Assembly (NCBI RefSeq): GCF_002115805.1
Contig: NZ_JFKC01000006.1
Location: 119,518 to 183,517 of the forward strand
Reading direction: 5' to 3'
Length of the DNA: 64,000 nt
From: Marivita geojedonensis
GTDB lineage: Bacteria > Pseudomonadota > Alphaproteobacteria > Rhodobacterales > Rhodobacteraceae
Shown in pieces: positions 8,901-17,807 of the stretch. A program made the position numbers and the translations under genes. Under the pieces are notes generated by a model. It saw only the letters and a program-made list of their open reading frames with translations, was not told the origin of the DNA and made no database searches. The stretch's first letter is position 1. Every line of letters starts with the position of its first letter.

Positions 8901-9220
8901 AGGCGCGGTTCCGGCTGACCCCCGACCGGCTGTACCTGACCCGGTCGAGCGCCACGGGTCCGTCTATGGGTATTTCGATGGATGGAACCTATGATCTTGG
9001 CTCCGCTACGCTGGATTTGCAGGGCGTGCTGTCACCGATTTTCTTCCTCAACGGGATCGGCAGTATCTTCACCCGCAAGGGCGAAGGGCTGATCGGGTTC
9101 AATTTCAATCTGACGGGTCCGGCCAGCCAGCCCAATGTCAGTGTGAACCCGCTGTCGGCACTGACACCGGGGATGTTCCGCGAGATTTTCCGTAGGCCCG
9201 CGCCGGTGCAGGGGGAGTAG
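5906..9220 (+). CDS. AsmA/YhdP-family inner-membrane-anchored protein (DUF3971 / AsmA-like C-terminal)
   Basis: A 1104-residue protein with a short proline/arginine-rich cytoplasmic head, one membrane anchor (about residues 28-50) and a very long periplasmic part of beta-rich repeats typical of AsmA-like and YhdP proteins. The C-terminal region has the conserved IDQLEGPGI-like and ATLDLQGVLSPIFFLN segments of the AsmA_2 domain. Relatives form bridge-like conduits for phospholipid transport to the outer membrane. It diverges from bcp with a 72-bp gap and seems to be monocistronic. Confidence 0.82.
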   Translation: MPLPVTEPELSTQDTGQPAPPPRRRRGGRVLVVLLVLCAALAAAGWAMVGRSVSAPLWVRDTVEDRLAAALPGFQVLFGDVQLRLDPDGATRIILLDVDVQTSAGAPVAVLSDIEIGLALHDLIRRNVVLRDLSVSGAFVTLTRNRAGQLGLALGDAFAMDGAAPDVPTLVAQVDALLMDDRLSRLQSVEANALTLRFEDARARRGWTVDGGRLLLERENDLLRLSGDFALLGGGATATRLQLNASSQIGETDVAFGVSLDDMPSQDIATQGPALAWLGALRAPISGALRANLRADGTLGQLNATLQIDEGVLQPTPDTPPVPFNAARSYFTYDPDRSQISFSELSVDSDLVRAVAEGRATLTDLRDGIPSQMLGQVRFSRLEAAPDTLFDGPLSLDRAEADFRLRLDPFEVDLGRVWIDDPQVPLRMTGRLGTEDDAWTYALDGSFGALTPEALLHIWPERMAQRTRKWVVENIQDGVLTGGQFALRSQDGPRPIVYLNAAFEQARLRYARTLPVVQDGRGTLTLNANRFAVRVTEGRITPPQGGAIDIAGSTFVIPDTRQRPADGQITLAGEGRIEAVLSFLDSPRIEIMQKARRPVDLLEGRVRFDGTLNLPLRRGLRLPDMALSLRGRATQVASDQIVPNRALTARALDVSVTNEQLRVSGQAELSGVPFEGSWTLPIPEPGTPATGSTVDGTVILSEAAARAFGVALPDGTISGAGPARLKVDLRRGAPPEFELTSRLGGIGLSLPPVGWSLPRGTEGTLEVAGILDRPARIDRLVLEGPGLEARGDVRLNDNGTLAAIELDRVRVGGWLDAPVTLTGRGAGVPPAVRINGGSVDLRNAPFERGRGGGAGGAPVPLTLALDSLQVSNSIRLTGFRGDLQSGGGLTGSFTASVNGAAPISGEALAQGGGTAFRIRSNDAGKVIREAGILKTVAGGDMTLALAPVPGQPGSYDGALDVANTRLREAPGIASLLDAISIVGLLDQLEGPGILFSEVEARFRLTPDRLYLTRSSATGPSMGISMDGTYDLGSATLDLQGVLSPIFFLNGIGSIFTRKGEGLIGFNFNLTGPASQPNVSVNPLSALTPGMFREIFRRPAPVQGE

Positions 9221-9354
9221 GTGGAGGGCTGTGGGATGCTTGACGCAGTCTTCTGATACGGGTCGCGCACGGGCCGTTGGCACGTCCTCCCGCTTTTGTT
9301 GCGTGTCAGAGTCCGGTATGGGCTATATTCAAACAGGATCAGCGGATCGACCCC

Positions 9355-10401
9355 ATGAAACTCAGCGATTTCGATTTTGACCTGCCCGAAGACCTGATCG
9401 CCACGCGTCCGGCGTCGCCACGCTCGTCTGCCCGGCTGCTGCATGCAGAAGCAGGTGGGATTGCCGACAGGATCGTGAATCAGTTGCCCGATATTCTGCG
9501 CCCGACCGATCGGCTCGTGCTGAATGACACCAAGGTGATCCCGGCGCGGCTGTTCGGTGTTCGGCACCGGCACGGCGCGGCAGGGGCCACCGAAGCGAAG
9601 ATCGAGGTCACCTTGCTCGAACCGCAGGCGAGCGGTCTTTGGGCCGCGCTGGTCAAGCCGTTGAAGAAGCTGAGAGACGGCGAAGAGGTTGTGTTTTCTC
9701 GGGACCTTTCAGCGACCCTCGAAGGGCGCAGCGAGGGGCAGGCGCTTCTGCGGTTCAACCTGGCAGGGCAGGATTTCGACGAAGCGCTGGCGCAGGCCGG
9801 GGCAATGCCTCTGCCGCCCTATATCGCCGCCAAGCGGCCTGCGGACGAGAAGGACAAGGAGGACTACCAGACGATCTGGGCGCGCAATGCCGGAGCGGTA
9901 GCGGCCCCCACCGCGTCGCTGCATTTCGATGAACCGCTGGTGGCCGCTTTACGCGCGCGCGGTGTCGGAATGAGTTTTGTCACGCTGCATGTCGGAGCGG
10001 GCACCTTCCTGCCGGTGAAGGTCGAGGACGTGACAACCCATAGGATGCATGCGGAATGGGGGCACGTGTCCGAAGCCGCAGCTGCCGAGATTGCTGCAAC
10101 CAAGGCGTCCGGCGGGCGCGTGATCCCGGTGGGGACCACCGCGCTGCGGCTGATCGAAAGCGCAGCGCGCGGCGGGTCGATACGTCCTTGGGAGGGCGAC
10201 ACGGACATCTTCATCTATCCGGGGTTTGAATTCCGGGTGGCCGACGGTCTGATGACCAATTTCCACCTGCCGAAATCGACCCTTATGATGCTGGTCTCGG
10301 CGCTCATGGGGCAGACGCGGATCAAGGAGATCTACGCCCATGCCATCGAGCACCGCTACCGGTTCTTTTCCTATGGCGACAGTTCACTGTTGATCCCCTG
10401 A
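9355..10401 (+). CDS. queA: S-adenosylmethionine:tRNA ribosyltransferase-isomerase
   Basis: A 348-residue enzyme that transfers and isomerises the ribosyl group of SAM onto preQ1 in tRNA, giving epoxyqueuosine. Family motifs are intact: [20 protein letters not shown] at the N-terminus, [30 protein letters not shown] and [14 protein letters not shown]. The start ATG at 9355 matches the invariant N-terminus; the frame is open upstream to 9277 but that stretch is not conserved. A possible promoter has TTGCGT (9299-9304) and TATATT (9324-9329). No tgt gene is within the window. Confidence 0.95.
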   Translation: MKLSDFDFDLPEDLIATRPASPRSSARLLHAEAGGIADRIVNQLPDILRPTDRLVLNDTKVIPARLFGVRHRHGAAGATEAKIEVTLLEPQASGLWAALVKPLKKLRDGEEVVFSRDLSATLEGRSEGQALLRFNLAGQDFDEALAQAGAMPLPPYIAAKRPADEKDKEDYQTIWARNAGAVAAPTASLHFDEPLVAALRARGVGMSFVTLHVGAGTFLPVKVEDVTTHRMHAEWGHVSEAAAAEIAATKASGGRVIPVGTTALRLIESAARGGSIRPWEGDTDIFIYPGFEFRVADGLMTNFHLPKSTLMMLVSALMGQTRIKEIYAHAIEHRYRFFSYGDSSLLIP

Positions 10402-10432
10402 GACCAACCCGCCTGTCGCCTTTGAGGTGTCG

Positions 10433-10696
10433 TCAGCGCTTACCCGAGGATTTGCCGCCACGACCCTTGCCCGCCTGACCGGAGCCTGCGCCCTCGTCAA
10501 GCTTGCCGCGTGCGTTCCGTACCATGGCGCCGCGCATTTCGTCCTCGCCCGGCGTATCGGCGCTGCGGCTTTGGTTTTCGTCGTGATACTGGCTGAGAAC
10601 GGTGTCGTCTTCGGTGGCCCACGGGTTTGCGTGGTCGGCCATCGCGGACGCACTGACAAAGCTGACGGCGGCTGCAATCAAGAAAGCGTATTTCAT
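10433..10696 (-). CDS. Small secreted hypothetical protein
   Basis: An 87-residue protein with a clear Sec signal peptide (MKYAFLIAAAVSFVSASAMA, cleavage after about residue 20). The mature part is charged and disordered, ending in a Gly/Lys/Arg-rich tail. It converges on queA, 31 bp between stops. The family is not recognised; the low-complexity tail suggests binding to a polyanion or simply disorder. The upstream 254 bp to the next gene are AT-rich near the start and probably contain the divergent promoters. Confidence 0.55.
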   Translation of the reverse strand: MKYAFLIAAAVSFVSASAMADHANPWATEDDTVLSQYHDENQSRSADTPGEDEMRGAMVRNARGKLDEGAGSGQAGKGRGGKSSGKR

Positions 10697-10950
10697 CGGA
10701 GTCTACTGCTCGTGTAGGTGTGTCGTGGATTAAACATTCTAAAAATGGAATATCAATATGTCGTTAATATGGCTTTGGAATTCGGGCGATATCCCGCCGA
10801 CGCAGCCGATTTCTCCGCGCCCGCACCGATCCGGCCCCATGCGAAGCGGGAAAAAAGTCGCGCATGTGGTTGCGGGTGTCGCTGCGCTGATCTAGCGGGG
10901 GAGAAACCCGTGGCACACGGGCCGGACTGTCATGAGCCAGAGGATATGAC

Positions 10951-12252
10951 ATGCTGACTGTGATCCGAACCTCCTGGCCGCTGCTGCTGGGGATGCTGCT
11001 GCTGATGCTGGGCAACGGCTTGCAGGGCTCGCTTCTCGGTGTGCGCGGTTCGATGATCGGGTTTTCGTCCGTCGAAATGTCGCTCGTCATGTCGGCCTAT
11101 TTCGCGGGTTTCCTGTTTGCCTCGCGGGTGACGCCGAACATGATCCGGCGGGTCGGCCATGTGCGGGTCTTTGCGGCGCTGGGGTCTTTCGTTTCGGCTG
11201 CGCTGCTTTTGTTCCCGACCATTCAGGACCCGATTGCATGGATCATCGGACGTGTGGTGATCGGGTTCTGTTTCTGCGGGGTCTACGTGACTGCGGAAAG
11301 CTGGCTCAACAACTCGGCCACCAATGAAACGCGCGGGCAGGCGCTGTCGGCCTACATGATCGTGCAGATGCTGGGGATCATCATTGCGCAGGGCTTGCTC
11401 GTGGTGCCGGATCCGTCGGGATACCTGCTGTTTGTGATCCCGTCGGTGCTGGTCTCCATCGCCTTTGCCCCGATCCTGCTGTCCATCTCGCCCACACCTG
11501 CGTTCGAAAGCACCAAGCGGATGACGCTGGTCGAACTGTTCAACGTATCGCCGCTGGGCTGTGTGGGCATGTTCCTCATGGGCAGCGTCTTTGCCGCGCA
11601 GTTCGGTATGGCGGCGGTCTATGCGACCGAAGCCGGGCTGAGCATCGGGCAGATCCCGATCTTCACCGCGGCGTTCTATGTGGGGGCGCTGCTGTTCCAG
11701 TATCCGGTGGGGTGGCTGTCGGACCGCTTTGACCGCCGCGTGCTGATCGCACTCTCGGCGCTGATCGCGGGTCTGGCATCCCTGATGGGAATGATCCTCG
11801 GGAGCTATTTCTCCGTTCTGGTGGCGGCCGCCTTCCTGATCGGAGGGCTGTCGAACCCGCTCTATTCGCTGCTTATCGCCTATACCAATGACTTCCTCGA
11901 GCACGAGGACATGGCCGCCGCGTCGGCCGGATTGCTGTTCGTGAACGGGGTAGGGGCGATCACCGGGCCGCTGATCATCGGTTACGCGATGCAGGTCATG
12001 GGGCCGCCGGGATATTTCGTGTTGCTTGCCGTCGTGCTGCTGGCGCTCACCGGGTACGCGGTTTACCGGATGACACAGCGCCCCGCGCCCTCGTCCGAGG
12101 ACACCAGCGCCTATCAGGGCATGATGCCCACCGCCTCACCGGTGACGGTCGAATATGCGTCGGAATGGGCCGTCGAGACAGCAGAGGCGGCAGAGGCCGA
12201 GGCCGAAGCGCAGGCCGACGAGCGCACGGGGAGCGGACCCAATGCCGCGTGA
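10951..12252 (+). CDS. MFS permease, YcaD-like
   Basis: A 433-residue transporter with twelve hydrophobic helices. The first loop contains the MFS signature-like SRVTPNMIRRVGHVR, and the central one YPVGWLSDRFDRR, the second copy of motif A. The N-terminus (LLGMLLLMLGNGLQGSLLGVRG) and the whole layout match the YcaD group of alphaproteobacterial permeases, substrates unknown. An Ala/Glu-rich acidic tail of about 35 residues follows the last helix. No regulator or enzyme gene points to a substrate. Confidence 0.82.
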   Translation: MLTVIRTSWPLLLGMLLLMLGNGLQGSLLGVRGSMIGFSSVEMSLVMSAYFAGFLFASRVTPNMIRRVGHVRVFAALGSFVSAALLLFPTIQDPIAWIIGRVVIGFCFCGVYVTAESWLNNSATNETRGQALSAYMIVQMLGIIIAQGLLVVPDPSGYLLFVIPSVLVSIAFAPILLSISPTPAFESTKRMTLVELFNVSPLGCVGMFLMGSVFAAQFGMAAVYATEAGLSIGQIPIFTAAFYVGALLFQYPVGWLSDRFDRRVLIALSALIAGLASLMGMILGSYFSVLVAAAFLIGGLSNPLYSLLIAYTNDFLEHEDMAAASAGLLFVNGVGAITGPLIIGYAMQVMGPPGYFVLLAVVLLALTGYAVYRMTQRPAPSSEDTSAYQGMMPTASPVTVEYASEWAVETAEAAEAEAEAQADERTGSGPNAA

Positions 12253-12379
12253 CCGGAACGATTGTGGACGCGGTGCATCATGTGTCGGGAGTGACATGAA
12301 AAGTGACTGTTTCCCGAATCGTTTCTTGGTTACGCTCCGTAAGTTGTTGGAAGGCCACGCCTAAGATCGGGAGAACGTC

Positions 12380-12958
12380 ATGGTCACGCCTGAAGAAGTT
12401 TTGCGTTTCTGGCTCGATGAGATCGGGCCGAGTGGATGGTACAAGGCCGAGGACGCGCTGGATCAGGAGATCCGCGACCGCTTTGAAGACGCATGGAACG
12501 GTGCGATGGAAGGCCGCCACGCCCTGTGGCTGACCTATCCCAGCGGCACCCTGGCCTACATCACCCTGATGGACCAGTTTCCGCGCAACATGTTCCGTGG
12601 GACGGGCAGGGCGTTTGCCTCGGACCGGTTCGCACTTGCGGCCGCGAAACAGGCGATCGGCAAGAACTGGGACATGAAGATCGACGAACCTGCCCGGCAG
12701 TTCTTCTATCTGCCGCTGATGCATTCCGAAAATCTCTGCGATCAGGACCGCTGCGTGCGCCTGATGCTGGAGCGGATGCCGCAGGAAGGAGCCAGCAATC
12801 TTCTGCATGCCCGGGCGCATCGCGAAGTGATCCGCAAGTTCGGCCGTTTTCCGTATCGCAACACCGCGCTGGGCCGTCATTCCACGGCGAATGAACTGGA
12901 TTACGTCAGTGGTGGCGGATACGGCTCGACTGTGGAAGAGTTGAAGAAAGCGGGCTAG
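12380..12958 (+). CDS. DUF924 family protein
   Basis: A 192-residue soluble, all-helical protein. The N-terminus [20 protein letters not shown], the [14 protein letters not shown] motif and the [17 protein letters not shown] segment identify the DUF924 family (TPR-like fold). The family is widespread, with no proven biochemical role. The start follows GGGAGAA. It stands 65 bp before the ACR3 gene, with a degenerate copy of the dispersed intergenic motif between them (about 12990-13020). Confidence 0.85.
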   Translation: MVTPEEVLRFWLDEIGPSGWYKAEDALDQEIRDRFEDAWNGAMEGRHALWLTYPSGTLAYITLMDQFPRNMFRGTGRAFASDRFALAAAKQAIGKNWDMKIDEPARQFFYLPLMHSENLCDQDRCVRLMLERMPQEGASNLLHARAHREVIRKFGRFPYRNTALGRHSTANELDYVSGGGYGSTVEELKKAG

Positions 12959-13022
12959 GCGCTGCCGGGCCGCGGCTGAGAGCTTTGGCTCCATCCGAGA
13001 TATTCTGCAAGAAAACCGGACC

Positions 13023-14030
13023 ATGACCACGTTCGAACGATATCTGTCGCTTTGGGTGGCTCTGGCCATGGTCGCGGGCATTGCCATCGGCTCGGCCTTT
13101 CCGGCGCTGGTCAATCTCGTGGCGTCGGCAGAAGTGGCGCGGGTGAACCTTGTCGTTGCGGTTCTGATCTGGGCGATGGTGTACCCGATGATGATCGGCG
13201 TCGATCCGGGCAGTCTGAAAGACGTGGCGAAACAGCCCAAAGGCCTGATGATTACCCTGGCGGTCAATTGGCTGATCAAGCCGTTTTCGATGGCAGCCCT
13301 TGGGGTTCTGTTCTTCGAGGTCGTCTTCGCGGACCTGATCGCGCCCGAAGATGCGCAGCAATACATTGCGGGTTTGATCCTGCTTGGGGCTGCACCCTGT
13401 ACGGCTATGGTATTTGTCTGGTCGCATCTCACGCGCGGAGATGAGAGTTACACCCTCTTGCAGGTCTCGGTGAACGACGTGGTGATGGTGTTTGCCTTTG
13501 CGCCCATCGTCGCTTTCCTGCTGGGTGTGACGGATATTGCGGTGCCCTGGGAGACGCTGGTTTTGTCGGTGATCCTGTTTGTCGCTCTGCCATTGGCTGC
13601 CGGGTTGTGGACGCGCGCGCGGCTGGGCAGCGATGACAGGATTGATGCGTTTCGGGACAGGGTGAAACCGTGGTCGATCCTCGGGTTGATTGCGACGGTG
13701 GTGATCCTGTTCGGCCTGCAGGGGCAGGTCATTCTGGATCGGCCCCTGGTCATCGCGCTGATCGCGGTGCCCATCCTGATCCAGTCCTACGGCATCTTCG
13801 CGCTGGCCTATGCGGCGGCGTTTGTGTTGCGCGTTCCGCACCGGATCGCGGCCCCGTGCGCGTTGATCGGCACATCGAATTTCTTTGAACTGGCGGTCGC
13901 TGTGGCCATCAGCCTGTTCGGACTGAACTCGGGCGCAGCCCTGGCGACGGTTGTCGGGGTTCTGGTCGAAGTGCCGGTGATGCTGTCGCTGGTGGCCTTC
14001 GCGAACCGGACACGGGCGCGCTTCGACTAG
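13023..14030 (+). CDS. acr3: ACR3-family arsenite efflux permease
   Basis: A 335-residue membrane protein with ten hydrophobic helices. The diagnostic segment [14 protein letters not shown] carries the cysteine conserved in Acr3 carriers, and [15 protein letters not shown] is also typical. It would export As(III), and possibly Sb(III), with the proton gradient. No arsR, arsC or arsH gene is beside it, so it is an isolated member rather than part of an ars operon. It converges on the aldolase gene (23 bp). Confidence 0.88.
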   Translation: MTTFERYLSLWVALAMVAGIAIGSAFPALVNLVASAEVARVNLVVAVLIWAMVYPMMIGVDPGSLKDVAKQPKGLMITLAVNWLIKPFSMAALGVLFFEVVFADLIAPEDAQQYIAGLILLGAAPCTAMVFVWSHLTRGDESYTLLQVSVNDVVMVFAFAPIVAFLLGVTDIAVPWETLVLSVILFVALPLAAGLWTRARLGSDDRIDAFRDRVKPWSILGLIATVVILFGLQGQVILDRPLVIALIAVPILIQSYGIFALAYAAAFVLRVPHRIAAPCALIGTSNFFELAVAVAISLFGLNSGAALATVVGVLVEVPVMLSLVAFANRTRARFD

Positions 14031-14053
14031 GCGCGCCCGCGTGATGGGGCCGG

Positions 14054-14941
14054 TTATTTCGACGCTTCGAAAATCTTGTCGATATTGCTGCCAAGGGCGG
14101 CGTTGAATTCGTCATCCGATTGCTGCTTCGACAGCCCTTCGGCCAAGGCGCGGGAGAAGCTGGCGATCATCTTGGGGTTCCGGGCGAGCCGTTCACAGGC
14201 ATCGTCGGTGGTGTAGCCGCCCGAAAGCGCCACGACGCGCAGCACGTTGGGATGATCCGCCAGGTCGACATAAAGCCCGTCCTCGGTCGGGATCGTCAGT
14301 TTGAGCATGACCTTCTCATCCTCAGCCAGCGCGTTGAGATGGGTCAGGATTTCCTGCTTCAGGATCGCTTCCGCTTCGGCCTTGGTGGGACTGTTGATGT
14401 CAACTTCCGGTTCGATGATCGGGACCATGCCTGCACCGCAGACGGTCTTTGCGACCTCGAACTGCTGATCGACCACAGCCTTGATGCCGGCGGCATTGGC
14501 TTCGTGAATGACCGAGCGTTCCTTGGTGCCGAAGACACCCATCGCCTTGGCATCGGCGAGCAGAGCCTCAAGGCCCGGCATCGGCTTCATCACCTGCGCG
14601 CCGTTTTCCTTGTCCTCAAGTCCCTTGTCGATCTTGAGGAACGGGACCACGCCACGGTTCTTCCAAAGGTACGTGGGCACTGGCACCCCTTCGACGGTGT
14701 CGCGCATGGTGCGCTCAAAGAGGATCGCACCCAGCACCTTGTCCGAGGTGAAATCAGGCGCCGTCATGATCCGGCAGCGCATGTCGTGGATCAGGGCGAA
14801 CATCTCGGCATCGCCGTCATAGGCGTCTTCCTCGATGCCGTAGAGGCGCAGCGCTTTCGGGGTGGACCCGCCGCTCTGGTCAAGCGCGGCAATGAAGCCT
14901 GCGCCGTTTTCGATACGGTCTGCCATTGCGGTGTCGGTCAT
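14054..14941 (-). CDS. Class I fructose-bisphosphate aldolase
   Basis: A 295-residue cytosolic enzyme of the short bacterial class I aldolase type. It has GAGFIAALDQSGGSTPKAL near the N-terminus, FLKIDKGL, and the Schiff-base region VMLKLTIP followed by VVALSGGYT. It cleaves fructose 1,6-bisphosphate to triose phosphates with no metal. The start MTDTAMADRIENG is placed by the family N-terminus. The gene is transcribed alone. A palindrome resembling LacI-family operators (15021-15034) lies about 80 bp upstream and may regulate it. Confidence 0.92.
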   Translation of the reverse strand: MTDTAMADRIENGAGFIAALDQSGGSTPKALRLYGIEEDAYDGDAEMFALIHDMRCRIMTAPDFTSDKVLGAILFERTMRDTVEGVPVPTYLWKNRGVVPFLKIDKGLEDKENGAQVMKPMPGLEALLADAKAMGVFGTKERSVIHEANAAGIKAVVDQQFEVAKTVCGAGMVPIIEPEVDINSPTKAEAEAILKQEILTHLNALAEDEKVMLKLTIPTEDGLYVDLADHPNVLRVVALSGGYTTDDACERLARNPKMIASFSRALAEGLSKQQSDDEFNAALGSNIDKIFEASK

Positions 14942-15020
14942 GTGGAATCCCCAAGCTGGAATGGAACGGTTGAGGTCGTCCTAGATCAGGTGTCGTCAAA
15001 AAGATAGAGGCTTACCAGTA

Positions 15021-15034
15021 GGTTAGCGCTAACC
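15021..15034. promoter_or_regulatory. Perfect 14-bp palindrome, LacI-family operator-like
   Basis: GGTTAGCGCTAACC is fully self-complementary with a central CG, the architecture of LacI/GalR-family operators. It lies in the 99-bp space between the P450 stop (15041) and the aldolase start (14941). A sugar-responsive repressor acting on the aldolase promoter is the simplest reading; no LacI gene is in the window. Confidence 0.5.
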
Positions 15035-15040
15035 ATGCGG

Positions 15041-16417
15041 CTATGTCGCGCTATTTTCCCCAAGTCTGCGCCGGGGGTGCGCCCTGAGCCATATCCCGTC
15101 CTTCGCCCGCACCGTCAGGTGGGCGACCGGGTGCGGTGGTTTCCCGTCGACAGGCATCAATTCGACAGAGCGCAGCATCATCGACAGCAGAAGCGGTCCT
15201 TCGGCCATGGCAAACCCTGCGCCGGGGCAGACGCGGGGTCCGGAGCTGAACGGCAGATAGGCATCGCGCGATGACGTTCGGGTGTCCTCGGCCTGCCAGC
15301 GGGACGGGTCGAACACATCCGGATCGCGCCAGAGTTTTGTGTGCCGGTGCAGGTGCCACAGACTGAGCACCAGTTGCGCCGCTTTGGGGATGGCGCGCTT
15401 GCGAAAGGTTTCAGCCTTCGTGGTTTCCCGCACCATCATCGGCACAGGCGGGTAGAGGCGCAGCGTTTCGCGGAACACGTCGCGGCTGGTGGTCAGGTGT
15501 TTGATGCCGTTGGCGCTGTCCAGACCGGTCGCCTCGTCAGCCACGCGACTCTGCCAGTCGGGCGCGGCGGCGCACAGATAAAGCGCCCAGGCCAGCGCGC
15601 TGGCGCTGGTTTCGTGCCCGGCGAGGAAAAAGATGGCAACCTGATCGACCATCTCTTCGGGGGAAAAGCACGTCCCGGTTTCCGGGTCCGGGGTGGTCAT
15701 GATCCGTGTCGCCAGATCGTCGGGCGCGGTGCCACGTTCGATGGCGGCCCTGCGCTGATCGACGAGTTGGGTGATCAGGCCGCGGATGCGTTTTGCGGCG
15801 CGTTTGGTCTCGGCGCGGTGAAAGCGCGGCATCCAGCGGGGCAGGGGCACGAAGGCTGCGAGGTTCAGGATCGGCTGACTGCGCTGGTAGGCGCGGAATT
15901 CGTGGAACACCTGCGATGCGATGGCGTCTTCGATGGGGATTGAAAACAGCGTGCGGAAAATCACATCGGCGGCCGCGTGGCTGGTGACTTCCTCGATCTC
16001 GATGTCTGCGCCGTCCCCGATCCGGTCGAGCACGCGGGCCACCATGGCATGACCGGCCTCCCACATGGCAGGCAGGCTCTGCGCAAGGCGGCCGCGCTCG
16101 AAGGCGGGGTCGATGATGCGGCGCTGGTGGTCCCAGACGGGACCGTTGGTCAGAAACACCGACTGCCCCAGAAGCGGTTGCAGCCCTTCGCCAATGCGGT
16201 CGGATTTCGGGAAATCGCGGGGGCGGTCGTTCAGGATCGTCTGCACCAGCTCGGGCTCATTGGTGAGGTAGGAGCGGAAGAACGGCGTGCGGAACTCGGC
16301 CATCCACGCGCCATAAAGCCGATCCGGCTGCGCCGACAGGATGTCCCGCCGGAAGAGCCTCATATAGCGCCAGAGTGAGACGCGATCGGGCCGGGATTTG
16401 GGTTTGGGCGGGATCAC
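15041..16417 (-). CDS. Cytochrome P450
   Basis: A 458-residue soluble-type P450. All key motifs are visible: AGHETSAS of the I helix, the ExxR pair in FRETLRLYPPVP, and the heme-thiolate loop FSSGPRVCPGAG with the proximal cysteine. The GTG start at 16417 overlaps the stop of the upstream hydrolase gene as GTGA, and gives the usual P450 length. The frame remains open further upstream but there it is antisense-like sequence within the hydrolase gene. No dedicated ferredoxin gene is close by. The substrate is unknown; coupling to a hydrolase hints at ester or lipid processing. Confidence 0.9.
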   Translation of the reverse strand: MIPPKPKSRPDRVSLWRYMRLFRRDILSAQPDRLYGAWMAEFRTPFFRSYLTNEPELVQTILNDRPRDFPKSDRIGEGLQPLLGQSVFLTNGPVWDHQRRIIDPAFERGRLAQSLPAMWEAGHAMVARVLDRIGDGADIEIEEVTSHAAADVIFRTLFSIPIEDAIASQVFHEFRAYQRSQPILNLAAFVPLPRWMPRFHRAETKRAAKRIRGLITQLVDQRRAAIERGTAPDDLATRIMTTPDPETGTCFSPEEMVDQVAIFFLAGHETSASALAWALYLCAAAPDWQSRVADEATGLDSANGIKHLTTSRDVFRETLRLYPPVPMMVRETTKAETFRKRAIPKAAQLVLSLWHLHRHTKLWRDPDVFDPSRWQAEDTRTSSRDAYLPFSSGPRVCPGAGFAMAEGPLLLSMMLRSVELMPVDGKPPHPVAHLTVRAKDGIWLRAHPRRRLGENSAT

Positions 16418-17676
16418 GGCGTGACAGAGGTGTATTTTGACACCGGCACGTCGATCCGGCTTTTCGACGGGGGGCGGTTGGCGTAGCGCTGGCCCAGTGT
16501 CAAAGGCCCGGCGGTGATCTGGAAATAGTCGTAGTCGAGCGGCTGATCGAAGGCGCAGAGATACTGGAAATGCAGGCGGAAGAACTTCCTGCGCAGGCTC
16601 TGCCACAGCTCGGGTGAAAGCGAGCGCGAGAACTGTGCCGAGAACACCAGTGGCCACTGCTTGTCGCGTGTGGCGACACCGGACACGCCCACAGGGTCGC
16701 ACAGGGCAAAGGAACAGCTGTCGCCGGGGGCGGTCACATCCACCCAGACGATCTCGTCGCGTTGGGACAGGAATTGCAGATCTGCGCGAAGCTGGTGCGC
16801 GTCAGGCAGGAAGGACACCATCGGAATGACCTGACCGAGGCTCAGGAAGGACAGGGCCGGTCTGGCCGGACGGTGGGGGTTCGCGCGCAGGATGTCCGCG
16901 AGGATGGAGACCGCCAGATGCGCGCCCGAGGAATGGCCGACGACCAGAACCTCGTCATAGTCCTGCAGCAAGGCGGTGGCGATGATGCCCCGGAATTCGT
17001 CAAGCCGGGTTTGCAGCGCAGACGGCGTTGCGCCCCTGTGGCTGGCCGAAAACGCATAGTCGTTCATCAGGTAATAGGCATAGATTCTGCGGTCCCGCGA
17101 TTTGAACCAGCGCAGGATCAGGACGACGATGGCAAAGAACGGCGTCCAATAAAGCAGCGACGCCCCCCATGTCAGAATTGCGCCGCCGCCGAATGCCCAG
17201 AGCGCTGCGGCCGAGAAGAGCGTGCTGAGTGCCCACCCCGTCAGATGCGCGACAAGCAGCGCGGCGATCAGTTGCAGGATCAGCACCCCTATCGGATAAA
17301 GCGCCGCAATCAGCGGTCCCTTCGGCAGAACCGCAAGGCGCCGCAGTGTTCCGGATGCGACATAGGTCCAGCTCGTGCGCAGGAGCTGCCAGTAGGTGGA
17401 CGGGATGCTGCCGGACATGCTGTCGCGCACGATGTCGGACCACAGAAGCACCTCGAAATCGACCTGCACGCGCGTGTCGTCGATGAGCGATGAGGCATGC
17501 CAGCCATAGGGGCCATCGCTGTCGGCGGCTTCGACATGCAGCGCATAGTCGGAAATCCCAGCCTGTCTCGCGCCCTCGGTGCGGTACAGTTCGCGGTACC
17601 GGCGCGCCGGGAAAGGGTCGTATCCGGGGATATAGAACACCTTGCGGCGACGCACTGGATTGGACGGGGCGGACAT
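16414..17676 (-). CDS. Membrane-embedded alpha/beta hydrolase-like protein
   Basis: A 420-residue protein beginning with a hydrolase-type strand (RRKVFYIPGYDPFPARRYRELY). A block of two to three hydrophobic helices (about residues 120-195) follows, then VLVVGHSSGAHLAVSIL with the nucleophile elbow GHSSG (serine in the centre). A later VWVDVTAPGDSCSF segment could supply the acid. The fold suggests a lipase or esterase whose hydrolase lobe is interrupted by membrane helices. It is the first gene of a two-gene operon with the P450 (4-bp overlap). The exact family is not recognised. Confidence 0.65.
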   Translation of the reverse strand: MSAPSNPVRRRKVFYIPGYDPFPARRYRELYRTEGARQAGISDYALHVEAADSDGPYGWHASSLIDDTRVQVDFEVLLWSDIVRDSMSGSIPSTYWQLLRTSWTYVASGTLRRLAVLPKGPLIAALYPIGVLILQLIAALLVAHLTGWALSTLFSAAALWAFGGGAILTWGASLLYWTPFFAIVVLILRWFKSRDRRIYAYYLMNDYAFSASHRGATPSALQTRLDEFRGIIATALLQDYDEVLVVGHSSGAHLAVSILADILRANPHRPARPALSFLSLGQVIPMVSFLPDAHQLRADLQFLSQRDEIVWVDVTAPGDSCSFALCDPVGVSGVATRDKQWPLVFSAQFSRSLSPELWQSLRRKFFRLHFQYLCAFDQPLDYDYFQITAGPLTLGQRYANRPPSKSRIDVPVSKYTSVTP

Positions 17677-17807
17677 GGCGGACTGCTCTGGTTTTGCGGG
17701 ACTGTAGCAAGACAGCTCTGTTGCGCCAATTGTTTGGTGGTTTTGTCCTTGGGTGGGCTATGTCCCAAAGGAACGGGCTTTCGCCTGAACCACCCGATGG
17801 AGACCCC

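Noticed and set aside
16418..16702. An N-terminal extension of the P450 up to 16702
   Set aside because: The extension lies in the hydrolase gene in another frame and is arginine-rich and unlike P450 leaders; the GTG at 16417 gives normal length and coupling.
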